Shown here: positions 8,516 through 17,045 of the stretch, piece after piece
Numbering within the stretch: position 1 is the stretch's first letter
Layout: each line of letters begins with the position of its first letter
Assembly: GCF_007860075.1 (NCBI RefSeq)
Contig: NZ_SJPP01000003.1
Coordinates: 124,001 to 188,000 of the forward strand
Direction: 5' to 3'
Source: Symmachiella macrocystis
GTDB taxonomy: Bacteria; Planctomycetota; Planctomycetia; Planctomycetales; Planctomycetaceae
DNA length: 64,000 nucleotides
Notes under the pieces: model-generated
Databases searched by the model: none
The model's input: the letters and a program-made list of their open reading frames with translations, nothing else
Told to the model about the DNA's origin: nothing
Translations under genes and position numbers: made by a program

Positions 8516-9427
8516 ATGATTGACAAGACCGCACGCGAAAGACAAATCCAGCGACGGGCGTTTCTTCGTGATGGTTCGCTGCTGTTGTGTGGGGCGAGTC
8601 TCAGTGGCGCGTTGCCGAGTCGCCTGTTTGCCGACAAGACCGATGCTGCACAGCCGCTGCGCATCGGACTGGTCACTGATCTGCATTACGCCGACAAGCC
8701 GCATGCCGGGTCGCGATATTATCGGCAGACCTTGGACAAATTGGCCGAAGCGGGGGACGAGTTTCAGAAACAGAAACTCGATTTTGTCGTCGAGTTGGGC
8801 GATTTCATCGACGCAGCCGACTCGGTAGAGACCGAACTGGGATATCTCACACGCATCAATCGCGATTTCTCAAAAATCTGCCAGAAACGGCACTACGTGT
8901 TGGGGAATCACTGTGTGCAGACGCTGAAAAAAGAAGAATTTCTGGCGGGCGTCGAACAGCCGAAATCGTATTATTCGTTTGATGCGGGGGATTTCCATTT
9001 CATCGTGCTGGACGCTTGCTTCCGCAGTGATGGCGAACCGTATGGCCGGAATAATTTTAAATGGACTGATCCCAATATCCCCGCAGCGGAATTGGAATGG
9101 CTCAAATCCGATCTCGCCAAGACGACCAAGCCGACCGTCGTGTTTGGCCACCAACGGCTTGATGTGGGCAACCATTATGGTGTAAAAAATGCCTCAGCCG
9201 TCCGCAAGATTTTTGAGGACTCCCAAACAGTGTTAGCTGTCTTTCAGGGACACAGCCACAAAAACGACTATCACCAAATTGCCGGAATCCACTACTGCAC
9301 AATGGTTGCCATGGTCGAAGGCACGGGACCGGAGAACAACGGGTTTTCCACGATGGCTCTCTCGGGCGACGGCACGATCAAGATTACGGGATTTCGCAAA
9401 CAAGACCGCTATGAATGGCCGGTGTAA
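8516..9427 (+). CDS. Tat-exported metallophosphoesterase
   Basis: A 303-residue calcineurin-like phosphoesterase. The N-terminus has a Tat-type signal (QRRAFLRDG followed by a hydrophobic stretch). Metal-binding motifs appear in the usual order: DLH at residues 55-57 (VTDLHYAD), GDFIDA near residue 103, GNHC near residue 132, VFGHQ near residue 210 and GHSHKN near residue 243. It acts on a phosphoester or phosphodiester outside the cytoplasmic membrane; the substrate is not evident. The TM2 gene follows after 50 bases and could be co-transcribed. Confidence 0.88.
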   Translation: MIDKTARERQIQRRAFLRDGSLLLCGASLSGALPSRLFADKTDAAQPLRIGLVTDLHYADKPHAGSRYYRQTLDKLAEAGDEFQKQKLDFVVELGDFIDAADSVETELGYLTRINRDFSKICQKRHYVLGNHCVQTLKKEEFLAGVEQPKSYYSFDAGDFHFIVLDACFRSDGEPYGRNNFKWTDPNIPAAELEWLKSDLAKTTKPTVVFGHQRLDVGNHYGVKNASAVRKIFEDSQTVLAVFQGHSHKNDYHQIAGIHYCTMVAMVEGTGPENNGFSTMALSGDGTIKITGFRKQDRYEWPV

Positions 9428-9477
9428 CCTACTTGCCCTACCGTAGCCATCCACACATTCTCAACCGGAGCACCACG

Positions 9478-9888
9478 ATGTCTACCCCCGTAACGCACAG
9501 CGATACGCATTTGAAGACCATTGGCTATATTCTGTGGATTTTTGGATTCACCGGTGCGCATCGGTTTTATTACGGAAAGCAAATCACAGGCACGATCTGG
9601 TTTTTCACGGGTGGCCTGTTTTTGATCGGTTGGATCGTCGACCTATTTCTGATCCCGGGCATGGATCGGCAGGCGGACTTTCGTTTTCAGTCGGGAAAGC
9701 TGGACTACACATTGGCGTGGATCTTCCTCACGTTCCTGGGCCTATTTGGCGTGCACCGGTTTTATATGGAGAAATGGATCACCGGGATCATCTACCTCAT
9801 CTCGGGTGGCTTATTTGGACTCGGCTGGCTGTACGATTTGTGGACGCTCAACGAACAAGTCGACGAGATCAACCGCGCGGAAGTTTGA
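9478..9888 (+). CDS. Tandem TM2-domain membrane protein
   Basis: A 136-residue membrane protein with two TM2 units: GFTGAHRFYYGK near residue 22 and GLFGVHRFYMEKWITG near residue 82, each followed by helices with WIVDL or WLYDLW. The start is chosen because GGAG sits seven bases upstream; the reading frame extends further but that part is read through the preceding gene's end. TM2 proteins are widespread and mostly of unknown function. It lies between the phosphoesterase and SRPBCC genes on the same strand. Confidence 0.85.
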   Translation: MSTPVTHSDTHLKTIGYILWIFGFTGAHRFYYGKQITGTIWFFTGGLFLIGWIVDLFLIPGMDRQADFRFQSGKLDYTLAWIFLTFLGLFGVHRFYMEKWITGIIYLISGGLFGLGWLYDLWTLNEQVDEINRAEV

Positions 9889-9927
9889 ACGAAGCGCCGA
9901 TCGACATCGATTCCCGGGGGACGATCC

Positions 9928-10392
9928 GTGACCTCTCCAATTCGTTTTACGTGTGAAAACGTATTGCCGGATACGCCGGAGGATATTGCCGCACACATCC
10001 TCGAATTGTCCAACTGGCCCGATTTCACCGGATACGGTCCGTTGCCGGGGATCAAGCAGGCGGAGTTTGAAATCCGTACCCCGGAAGTTGTCGGCACCCG
10101 CATTCGCGCATCCAACTGCGACGGATCGAGCCACGTGGAAGAAGTCATCGTGTGGGACCTGCCCAGGCGATTGCAACTCCGCATGCAGGATTTCTCCGCC
10201 CCCGTCTCACACATCGCCAGCCATTTCGATGAGTTCTGGGAATTCGCCCCCGCGAATAACGGGACCCAAGTCACGCGCTCGATGGAGCTATACGCCAAGT
10301 CGGCACTGACTCGTCCCCTGCTGTGGCTGATTTCGAAGTTCCTCAAGCGCGCAATCGCCCGGCATTTGTGCCAATTGAGCGGCGGCGGTTGA
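9928..10392 (+). CDS. SRPBCC-fold protein (polyketide cyclase/dehydrase-like)
   Basis: A 154-residue protein starting at GTG. The pattern ISPIRF-like strand, ILELSNWPDFTGYGPLPG, VGTRIRAS, VIVWDLPRRLQLRM and a long C-terminal helix fits the START/Bet v1 (SRPBCC) hydrophobic-ligand fold. Such proteins bind or modify small hydrophobic molecules; no specific role can be given. It follows the TM2 gene by 39 bases and may belong to that unit. Confidence 0.75.
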   Translation: MTSPIRFTCENVLPDTPEDIAAHILELSNWPDFTGYGPLPGIKQAEFEIRTPEVVGTRIRASNCDGSSHVEEVIVWDLPRRLQLRMQDFSAPVSHIASHFDEFWEFAPANNGTQVTRSMELYAKSALTRPLLWLISKFLKRAIARHLCQLSGGG

Positions 10393-10753
10393 GAGAACCG
10401 GCCGTGAGCGTGGAGCACCGACGCTCCCAGAGCGCGCGTCGCTGATGTTGCAAACGTTAGCTTCATCAGGATCGCTACGCAGGGTAGGACGGTTGCTGGT
10501 GCGGTCAGCCATGCGAGCGTCCCGATTGCTCCTTCTCACGCATGACCACGAGCAGCAAACTGTGCATAAAATCGTTATCTTCGTTTTTCCCATTAGGCAA
10601 CTTGGTGAAATGTTGCGGAATCGGTACATCGGGGGGCTTTAGGAAACATTGATGGTGAATAATTGTCAACATTGGTGCCTCCCAATAGGCCCCTATTTGG
10701 CCACCTACCAAACCACCGTCGATGACGGCCTCCTTCCCCAGGAAAACCTTCTG
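10393..10753. other. Intergenic stretch with a GC-rich inverted repeat
   Basis: Near its left end, GAGCGT and ACGCTC flank GGAGCACCG (10408-10428), a short hairpin of the sort scattered between planctomycete genes. Open frames here are not protein-like. The promoter of the ATP-grasp gene should be at the right side. Confidence 0.4.
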
Positions 10754-11944
10754 ATGCGAATCCTCATCACCGCAGCTCGCGCTCCCGTCGTTTTGGACAT
10801 GATGCGCCATCTGACTCGGCACGGGCACGAAGTGTTGCTGACCGACAGCCGCGCGTTTCCGTTGTCGCGGTTTTCGCGCCTCAAATGCAAATATTTCCGG
10901 ACAAGCTCTCCCGGTAGCGATCCGGCGCGATACCGCCAAGAAATCCGCGAACTGGCTGAACGCGAATCCGTGGATGTGGTTCTGCCGATGTTTGAAGAAG
11001 TCATGCATTTGGCGGCAGGGATCGACGAATTTGACGGTACGACGCGTGTATTTTGCGACGACTTTGAGAAAATCCGCGAAATTCATAACAAATACACCTT
11101 CATCGACATCGCCCGCAATGCCGGCATGTCGGTTCCGGATACCTATCTGCTCGATGGGCCGGATGCTCTACAAGACTTTGCTGACTGCGCGACGCAATTT
11201 GTATTCAAACCGGTCTACTCGCGGTTTGGGGACCAAGTCCTCTTAGGTCCCGATGCCAAACGTTTCGCGGAAGTGACCCCCTCGGCGCAATGCCCTTGGG
11301 TGGCTCAAGAGTTTCTGGATGGCGACTTGTACTGTTCATTTGGCATCGCCCATCAAGGACACTTGCGGTTGCACTCCGCCTATCAGCCGACCTGCTTCGC
11401 CGGTCGTGCGGGTATTTTGTTCAACAGTGCCCAAGAGGAGGACATCCTCCGGCAAGTCCAACAGTTGGTCAAACACATTGATTTCACAGGATTCATTTCG
11501 TTCGACTTTATTCGCGATCGTCAAGGACGATTCCACGTGATCGAATGCAACCCCCGCTCGACCAGCGGCGTGCATTTCTTGAATGCCACGGATGAAGCGT
11601 CCGGTATGGACAGTGGTACGTCATTGAGCCGCGCGGTTCTTGAACCGGATGGACCGTTGATTGAAGCTTCGGCCAATCAAACGCGCATGCTGGGATTCGC
11701 CATGGCGATTTATGGCTGGAACAAAAAGAATCACGCCTACGGCTCGTTGCCGGTCTGGCACGGACTGACCGCTGCCAGCGACGTGGTGTTCTCTTGGAAA
11801 GACCCATTGCCGGGCGTGGCTGCTCCCATCATGTTGGCCGAGACGATGATCTCCGCTGTGACCAACGGCGTGAAGTTGACCCGTTCCGGAACGTACGATC
11901 ATGAATGGAACGATTTTCGCACCGAAACATTGGCGAGCGTTTGA
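10754..11944 (+). CDS. ATP-grasp domain enzyme, function unknown
   Basis: A 396-residue protein of the carbamoyl-phosphate-synthase-like ATP-grasp superfamily. An N-terminal Rossmann-like part (MRILITAARAPVVLDMMRHL) is followed by the ATP-grasp fold: FVFKPVYSRFG near residue 150, VAQEFLDGD near residue 180 and the metal-binding HVIECNPRSTSG near residue 265. The start is the ATG 13 bases after AGGAAA; the longer frame adds 35 residues of non-coding-looking sequence. Such enzymes ligate a carboxylate to an amine or thiol. No partner gene is adjacent, so the substrate is open. Confidence 0.82.
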   Translation: MRILITAARAPVVLDMMRHLTRHGHEVLLTDSRAFPLSRFSRLKCKYFRTSSPGSDPARYRQEIRELAERESVDVVLPMFEEVMHLAAGIDEFDGTTRVFCDDFEKIREIHNKYTFIDIARNAGMSVPDTYLLDGPDALQDFADCATQFVFKPVYSRFGDQVLLGPDAKRFAEVTPSAQCPWVAQEFLDGDLYCSFGIAHQGHLRLHSAYQPTCFAGRAGILFNSAQEEDILRQVQQLVKHIDFTGFISFDFIRDRQGRFHVIECNPRSTSGVHFLNATDEASGMDSGTSLSRAVLEPDGPLIEASANQTRMLGFAMAIYGWNKKNHAYGSLPVWHGLTAASDVVFSWKDPLPGVAAPIMLAETMISAVTNGVKLTRSGTYDHEWNDFRTETLASV

Positions 11945-12389
11945 ATGGAGGCTTGAGGGGACAGGCTTGAGGACGTTCCGGATGTCGCTGCTCCCTCGCC
12001 CCTTCCTCGCGGCCCACGCCAATTTTCTCGAGTTGACTCCGACTTGGAACGAACGTATGATGAAAATCGCGTTGAGCGTCTTCCCTTAAATTTCTCAATT
12101 GACGACAAGGTTTTCGCGTTAATGTCCGCCCGTTCCTTTAGAAATGAAATCCCGAGCAAAGCTGCTGCCGTTGTCGACGGCGGTTGGTGGTTTGGTTTTT
12201 ATTTTTTTACCCCGCAAGGGATGGGATTTCCGGAGCACTGACGGTCGCGCACAACGCATCGACACCAAACATAGACAAAGCTCTGAAATCCTCGTGGTTT
12301 CAGGGCTTTTTTCGTTGGGCGGCCCCAAAAATCACGGTTCAACCTCTTAAGCCGCCTGACAGTTTGCATTTCTAGCAAAGGGAAAAGCC
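11945..12389. other. Leader region of DAHP synthase
   Basis: 445 bases without a convincing gene. It contains the terminator-like hairpin listed separately. Short frames in both strands look random. Confidence 0.4.
12277..12312 (+). terminator. Terminator or attenuator hairpin before DAHP synthase
   Basis: AAAGCTCTGAAA pairs with TTTCAGGGCTTT (one G-U) around a nine-base loop and ends in six T. It lies about 330 bases after the ATP-grasp stop and 78 bases before the DAHP synthase ATG, so it may end the upstream transcript or act as an attenuator for aroF. Confidence 0.65.
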
Positions 12390-13406
12390 GTGATTGTCGT
12401 TATGAAACTGGGAGCCACCCCCTCCATGGTGGAACGCATGACTCGTCGGATCGAAGAAATGGGACTCAAGGCGCATGTAATCATTGGGACCGAACGGACA
12501 GTGATCGCCGCCGTTGGGGATAAGCGGGACGGTGAACAGGAGACTCTGGAGTCCTGTGATGAAGTCGACAAAGTTGTACCGATTTTGGCTCCGTACAAAG
12601 TCGCCAGTCGCGAAACGCGTGCCGAGCCAACTTGCGTCAACACGCTGGATCTCAAGATTGGCGGCGGCCACATCGGCGTGATCGCGGGGCCGTGTTCTGT
12701 GGAAAGCGAAGAACAACTGCTCACTTCGGCACGCGCGGTTAAAGCGGCCGGGGCGACGGGACTCCGCGGCGGCGCATTCAAACCCCGCACCAGTCCCTAT
12801 GCGTTCCAAGGGTTGAAAGAGGACGGCCTGAAGTTACTTGCCGCCGCTCGAGACGAAACGGGACTGGCCGTGGTGACGGAAATCATGACGCCCGGGCATA
12901 TCGATTTGCTGGTCAAATACGCCGATGTGCTGCAAATCGGTGCGCGGAATATGCAAAACTATCACTTGCTGCAAGCGGTTGGTGATGCGGGGAAACCGGT
13001 CTTATTGAAACGCGGCCCCTCAGCCACGATGGATGAATTCTTGTTGGCGGCCGAATACATTTTGGACCGCGGGAATTCGCAAGTCGTTTTGTGCGAACGG
13101 GGCGTGCGGACATTCGAGACGCATACACGCTTCACCTTGCCGTTGGCCAGTGTCCCCTACCTGCAACAACGGACGCATTTGCCGGTGCTTATCGACCCCA
13201 GCCATGGAACGGGTATAGCGTCCTTGGTCCCGCCGATGGCCGCCGCGGCTGTTGCAGTCGGATGCGACGGGCTGATGGTGGAAGTCCATCCCGATCCGTC
13301 GAAGGCGCTCAGCGATGGCGCGCAATCGCTCACGCCGAAAGTGTTCGCTGAGATGATGGAGACCTGCCGCACGGTGGCCTCGTCGAGTGGTAAACGCCTG
13401 GGGTGA
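12390..13406 (+). CDS. aroF: 3-deoxy-7-phosphoheptulonate synthase, type I beta
   Basis: A 338-residue DAHP synthase joining phosphoenolpyruvate and erythrose 4-phosphate, first step of the shikimate pathway. Residues 1-70 form the ferredoxin-like regulatory domain found in type I beta enzymes (MERMTRRIEEMG); the barrel starts near residue 90 with GVIAGPCSVE, then LRGGAFKPRTSPYAFQG, QIGARNMQN, LLKRGPSATMDEF and DPSHGTG, all active-site segments. Length fits the type. It stands alone behind a hairpin leader. Confidence 0.95.
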   Translation: MIVVMKLGATPSMVERMTRRIEEMGLKAHVIIGTERTVIAAVGDKRDGEQETLESCDEVDKVVPILAPYKVASRETRAEPTCVNTLDLKIGGGHIGVIAGPCSVESEEQLLTSARAVKAAGATGLRGGAFKPRTSPYAFQGLKEDGLKLLAAARDETGLAVVTEIMTPGHIDLLVKYADVLQIGARNMQNYHLLQAVGDAGKPVLLKRGPSATMDEFLLAAEYILDRGNSQVVLCERGVRTFETHTRFTLPLASVPYLQQRTHLPVLIDPSHGTGIASLVPPMAAAAVAVGCDGLMVEVHPDPSKALSDGAQSLTPKVFAEMMETCRTVASSSGKRLG

Positions 13407-13435
13407 AACGCCTCCCCGGGCAAAGCCAGGCGCGC

Positions 13436-13633
13436 TCAGCGCTGTACAACAAACAAAAATCCCAAGACCAGTGCCATAAAGATGATGATTGTTGTGAACA
13501 AACGACCGGAGCGGCGGAGAATGATCTTGGGCGATTCGTATCGACTGGCGCTGTAAACAAGGCTGACAACCGCCGCTAGTGGAAAGAGGTACCACAAGAA
13601 GTTGATCGACGAGAAGAGAATGAGATTCGACAT
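13436..13633 (-). CDS. Small two-helix membrane protein
   Basis: A 65-residue protein with two hydrophobic helices (about 10-29 and 46-63) separated by a basic loop (SASRYESPKIILRRSGR). No catalytic motif. It follows the DUF6677-like gene on the same strand by 69 bases and is probably co-transcribed with it. Small proteins of this shape are common in planctomycetes and have no known role. Confidence 0.7.
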   Translation of the reverse strand: MSNLILFSSINFLWYLFPLAAVVSLVYSASRYESPKIILRRSGRLFTTIIIFMALVLGFLFVVQR

Positions 13634-13702
13634 GCGTTTCGGCCGCGTTTCGCGCTTTTTTAAGTTGTAATAGGTGCAGGGGTGAATCGGCGGGGTGATC
13701 GG

Positions 13703-14584
13703 CTACTTCGCTGGCGCGGGTGCCTCTGATTCCTTGTCCGTATTCACGTCCTTGTCAGGTTTTTCTTCGTCGTCGTCCTCACCGTCGCCATAGGCGGGGC
13801 CTTCGTAGGCGTCGTAAATCGCCAGGACATTGAGCAAGCCAGCGATCATTGTATAGAGAGTTCCCAATTCGAAATACCGGCCGAGTTCGTTGTTTGCCGT
13901 TTCTAAATCGGTGGGAGAATAGATCCGACTGTCATCGTGGAGCGGAGCGGCATACCAATCGGCGATTGACCGCTGCATTCCGCCTGAGGCCAAGCCATTG
14001 AATTCCAAATCCTGTCCATCAAAATCGACGGTCCCTTTTAAGTCAAAGGTGAGCCGTCTCTCGCGGAATGGAGCGATCTTGGGATCGATACTTCCCCCAT
14101 CCACGGTGCCTTGAATGGGGTGTTTGCCTGCGAACACGCCTATGAATTTCCCGGAATACCCACGACCAAAACCAGTTCCCACTGGTTCAATTTGCAGTTC
14201 CCCGGCGATGTGTCCATCCAATTCGACGCTACTGGTGACGTCGCTCAATTTCCCCGAAAAGTGTCCCGCTGCCGGTTCATTCAAGATCCGGGGATCCGCG
14301 ATTTTATCCACGCGTCGCGCTTGAATCACGGCCGGCAAAAACGCCAGTCCGTTCCAGACCTGACAGGCCTGAGGAATAATGCGATCCTTCTTGCCCCAGT
14401 TGATGTAGACGACGGTCCAGTCGGACAAGTACATCCCGGTGAAAAACGTCCCCAAGATGCAGACCGAATAGAGCACGCCCTTAAAGGTCCGCCGCTGGTA
14501 AAAGTGCCCCAATCCGGGGACTAAAAACGCCAGGATGGCGGCGACACGAGGATCTCGTAACTGAATTTGTGGGGTTTCGGCCAT
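13703..14584 (-). CDS. DUF6677-like membrane protein
   Basis: A 293-residue protein. The N-terminus (LRDPRVAAILAFLVPGLGHFYQRRTFKG) is the typical start of DUF6677 and TM2-like proteins, with two helices by residue 50. A soluble middle part follows, then another hydrophobic stretch near residue 245, and an acidic tail rich in Glu, Asp and Lys. Function unknown. It heads a two-gene minus-strand unit with the small membrane protein. Confidence 0.7.
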   Translation of the reverse strand: MAETPQIQLRDPRVAAILAFLVPGLGHFYQRRTFKGVLYSVCILGTFFTGMYLSDWTVVYINWGKKDRIIPQACQVWNGLAFLPAVIQARRVDKIADPRILNEPAAGHFSGKLSDVTSSVELDGHIAGELQIEPVGTGFGRGYSGKFIGVFAGKHPIQGTVDGGSIDPKIAPFRERRLTFDLKGTVDFDGQDLEFNGLASGGMQRSIADWYAAPLHDDSRIYSPTDLETANNELGRYFELGTLYTMIAGLLNVLAIYDAYEGPAYGDGEDDDEEKPDKDVNTDKESEAPAPAK

Positions 14585-14927
14585 GTTGCCTAAATGCTGC
14601 TACGAATGAGACTTGTCAACAACGCACAGATGACCCTGGCAGGTCCTGGGGCGCGAATTATCGGCATTGTAGAGCCCCCCTACCGTTCAAGCCAGCCCAG
14701 TCGGACAATTCCACGCAGGTCGGGCTTACAGACCGGTAAATCGAGATACTCTCCCCAACTCTGCATTGATCGTCAGTGAAGGTCATTCGCTGACGCAGCG
14801 AGAATCTTGACGACCCGGTTCAAAAAATCTGCTGCTCTGAAGACGATCGGCGTGATTTCCTACCAGTGTGCGGGTAAGATGGAGCACACCTCTGGCGACG
14901 ATCTTAAAAGCCTTCGGACCTTTCAAA
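14585..14927. other. Divergent intergenic region
   Basis: Separates the DUF6677-like gene from the hydrolase. A small palindrome TCGCTGACGCAGCGA occurs at about 14788-14802. No other structure or gene was supported. Confidence 0.35.
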
Positions 14928-16121
14928 ATGTGGAATCGCTTCGGTTTATTGATGCCCAACCGATACATTCTCTCTGCCCTGTTTGCACTACTGTCCACGG
15001 CTGCGCCATCTGCTTCTGCGCAACAGACGGTAGTCGAAAAGCAACTAGAACGCTCGCGTCAGCTCTACACCAACAGAGAGCAATGGGCAGGCAGACGGAC
15101 TGAATTACGCGCGGGCTTCCTGCGCGGGGCCGGTTTATGGCCCTTGCCTGATCGTCCAGTGGTCAACGTCTTCGCACATAGCTGTCGCGAACGGGACGGG
15201 TACAGTGTGGAAAACGTCGCACTGGAGACCATGCCTGGTTTTTATTGCACGGGGAATCTGTATCGACCACTTGCAAAAGGCGACGCGGGCGAACTGAGCC
15301 AACCGGGGCCGGGGATACTCTGTCCCCACGGGCACTTTCGGCCATGGGGACGCTTTCGGGAGAATCATCAAATTCGCTGCGCCCATTTTGCACGGATGGG
15401 GGCGACCGTGTTTTCCTACAGCATGGTCGGCTGGCAGGATTCGACGCAGACGACGCACAACGATCCGTTGGTCTTGGCAATCCAGACGTGGAACAGCATG
15501 CGGGCATTGGACTTTCTAGCGCAATTGAAACAAGTCGATCCTCTGCGGTTGGGAATCACCGGCGCCTCGGGTGGCGGGACACAGACGTTTTTTCTGGCGG
15601 CGCTGGATGACCGTGTACGAGTATCGGCACCGTTGGTGATTGTTTATCCTTGGACCGCTCCCGATGGATGTCTCTGCGAAGGGGGGCTGCCAGTGATGCA
15701 GGCGACGCAGACCAACGCGATCGAACTAGCCGCCTCCGTGGCTCCCCGCGCGCAACTGATTATTTCCGTCGGCGCGCCGGACCCCACAAAAGATTTCCCG
15801 AAATTCGGTTTCCCCTTCATACAGAATGTCTACGAAATACACGGACGTAGTGATCATGCCAAATTGTTGCATTTGGCGACTGAGAAGCATGACTTTGGAC
15901 CGTCCAAGCGCAACGCCGTTTATGCGTTTTTTGCCAAACATCTTCAGATGTCGCCACGGCCGGAAGTTTCGGCGACAATCACAATTGAAACACCCGAGGT
16001 CATGGAAGTTTTTTCCGCAACACATCCCCATCCCGCGCATGCGGTGCAAGGGAGTGCGGAGGTCGCGAAAGCCTTTGCCGCCCTATCGCGACCCGATTCC
16101 CCTGTGCATGGCGGAGAATAG
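14928..16121 (+). CDS. Secreted alpha/beta-hydrolase, acetyl xylan esterase-like
   Basis: About 397 residues with a signal peptide (LLMPNRYILSALFALLSTAAPSASA). The nucleophile elbow GASGGG lies near residue 200, an oxyanion-type segment CPHGHFRPWG near residue 126, and a His in LATEKHDFGPS near residue 325 could complete the triad with an Asp in HGRSDHAK. The pattern resembles acetyl xylan esterase-type hydrolases that planctomycetes encode in large numbers. The start may instead be the ATG eight codons later (MPNRYIL). Probable role: deacetylation of polysaccharides outside the cell; substrate inferred only from family. Confidence 0.75.
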   Translation: MWNRFGLLMPNRYILSALFALLSTAAPSASAQQTVVEKQLERSRQLYTNREQWAGRRTELRAGFLRGAGLWPLPDRPVVNVFAHSCRERDGYSVENVALETMPGFYCTGNLYRPLAKGDAGELSQPGPGILCPHGHFRPWGRFRENHQIRCAHFARMGATVFSYSMVGWQDSTQTTHNDPLVLAIQTWNSMRALDFLAQLKQVDPLRLGITGASGGGTQTFFLAALDDRVRVSAPLVIVYPWTAPDGCLCEGGLPVMQATQTNAIELAASVAPRAQLIISVGAPDPTKDFPKFGFPFIQNVYEIHGRSDHAKLLHLATEKHDFGPSKRNAVYAFFAKHLQMSPRPEVSATITIETPEVMEVFSATHPHPAHAVQGSAEVAKAFAALSRPDSPVHGGE

Positions 16122-16186
16122 CCTGCGTAGTCGTTGGCGGCTGTCTGTATTCTTACTTTTTTAATTTCTCAAATGAGGATTCCACA

Positions 16187-16933
16187 ATGAAACGATTCGC
16201 GTATTTTTGCAGTGTGACGTTCACCATCGTTGGTTTGTTATTGGCGAGTTCCGCCAAAGCTGCGGAGAAAACCGCAGTCGATCCGTCGGGGACTTGGCGG
16301 TGGGAACATGACGAAGGGGGCGAGACCGTCAAGAACGTTCTGAAACTCAACTCCGACGGCAAAAAGGTCTCCGGCACCTACCAAGGCCGCCGCGGACCGT
16401 ATGAGATTACTGATGGCAAGGTCGATAACGACAAATTGATTTTCGGTTTTAACGTAGATTACGAAGGTCAAACCATCGAAATCAGTTTTGTGGGTAAAAT
16501 CAAAGCGGACAAAGTTGATGGCACCGTCACGATGAAATCAGATGAGGGTGCTCGCGACTATCCTTGGACGGCAGAGCGCGGTTTAAAAGCGGCCGATACT
16601 GTGGGAACATGGAAGCTCTCCATCGAATTGCCGGATGGCAATGTGTTGATGCCCCAATTGAAATTGTCACTCGCCGATGACATGAAAGAGCTCAAAGGGG
16701 AATACACCAGCGACGCCTCTGAAATGGAGGTTTCTGACATCAAGGTCAAGGACAGCAAATTGTTCTTCAAAATCAGCGGCGACTTTGGCGGAGGCACATT
16801 GACCGCCAATTACAAAGTTCAACCCCGCGGCGATAAGCTCGCCGGAGAGATCGAATACGATTTCAACGGCCAAACGGGTGAACTGGAAGTCACCGGCAAA
16901 CGGGATGTGAAAAAGAAACCGGAAGCGAAATAA
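16187..16933 (+). CDS. Secreted protein with two lipocalin-like beta repeats
   Basis: A 248-residue protein with a signal peptide cleaved about residue 25 (SSAKAAEKT). The mature part holds two related units: GTWRWEHDEGG through about residue 120 and GTWKLSIELPDG through about residue 235. Each shows the series LKL, K(V/L)xGxY, (D/S)xKVxxxKLxF and a final beta pair. The role is unknown; the fold suggests a small extracytoplasmic binding protein. It follows the esterase-like gene by 65 bases and may be expressed with it. Confidence 0.7.
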   Translation: MKRFAYFCSVTFTIVGLLLASSAKAAEKTAVDPSGTWRWEHDEGGETVKNVLKLNSDGKKVSGTYQGRRGPYEITDGKVDNDKLIFGFNVDYEGQTIEISFVGKIKADKVDGTVTMKSDEGARDYPWTAERGLKAADTVGTWKLSIELPDGNVLMPQLKLSLADDMKELKGEYTSDASEMEVSDIKVKDSKLFFKISGDFGGGTLTANYKVQPRGDKLAGEIEYDFNGQTGELEVTGKRDVKKKPEAK

Positions 16934-16965
16934 TCCGTTTCTAATCGGCTCGTTGACGCTTTAAA

Positions 16966-17019
16966 AAACGAAATCTCGCCCCGTCCTTGCAAGTGTGCCA
17001 GGACGGGGCGTTCGTTTTT
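16966..17019. terminator. Bidirectional terminator
   Basis: The perfect ten-base arms GCCCCGTCCT and AGGACGGGGC enclose a 12-base loop, with A-rich sequence on the left and TTCGTTTTT on the right. It sits between convergent genes and can serve both. Confidence 0.9.
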
Positions 17020-17045
17020 AATTGCTGACAAAACCGCCGGTAGGG

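Noticed and set aside
12044-12241. 65-codon plus-strand frame before the DAHP synthase
   Set aside because: No ribosome site or protein-like pattern; considered as a leader peptide but it has no run of aromatic codons.
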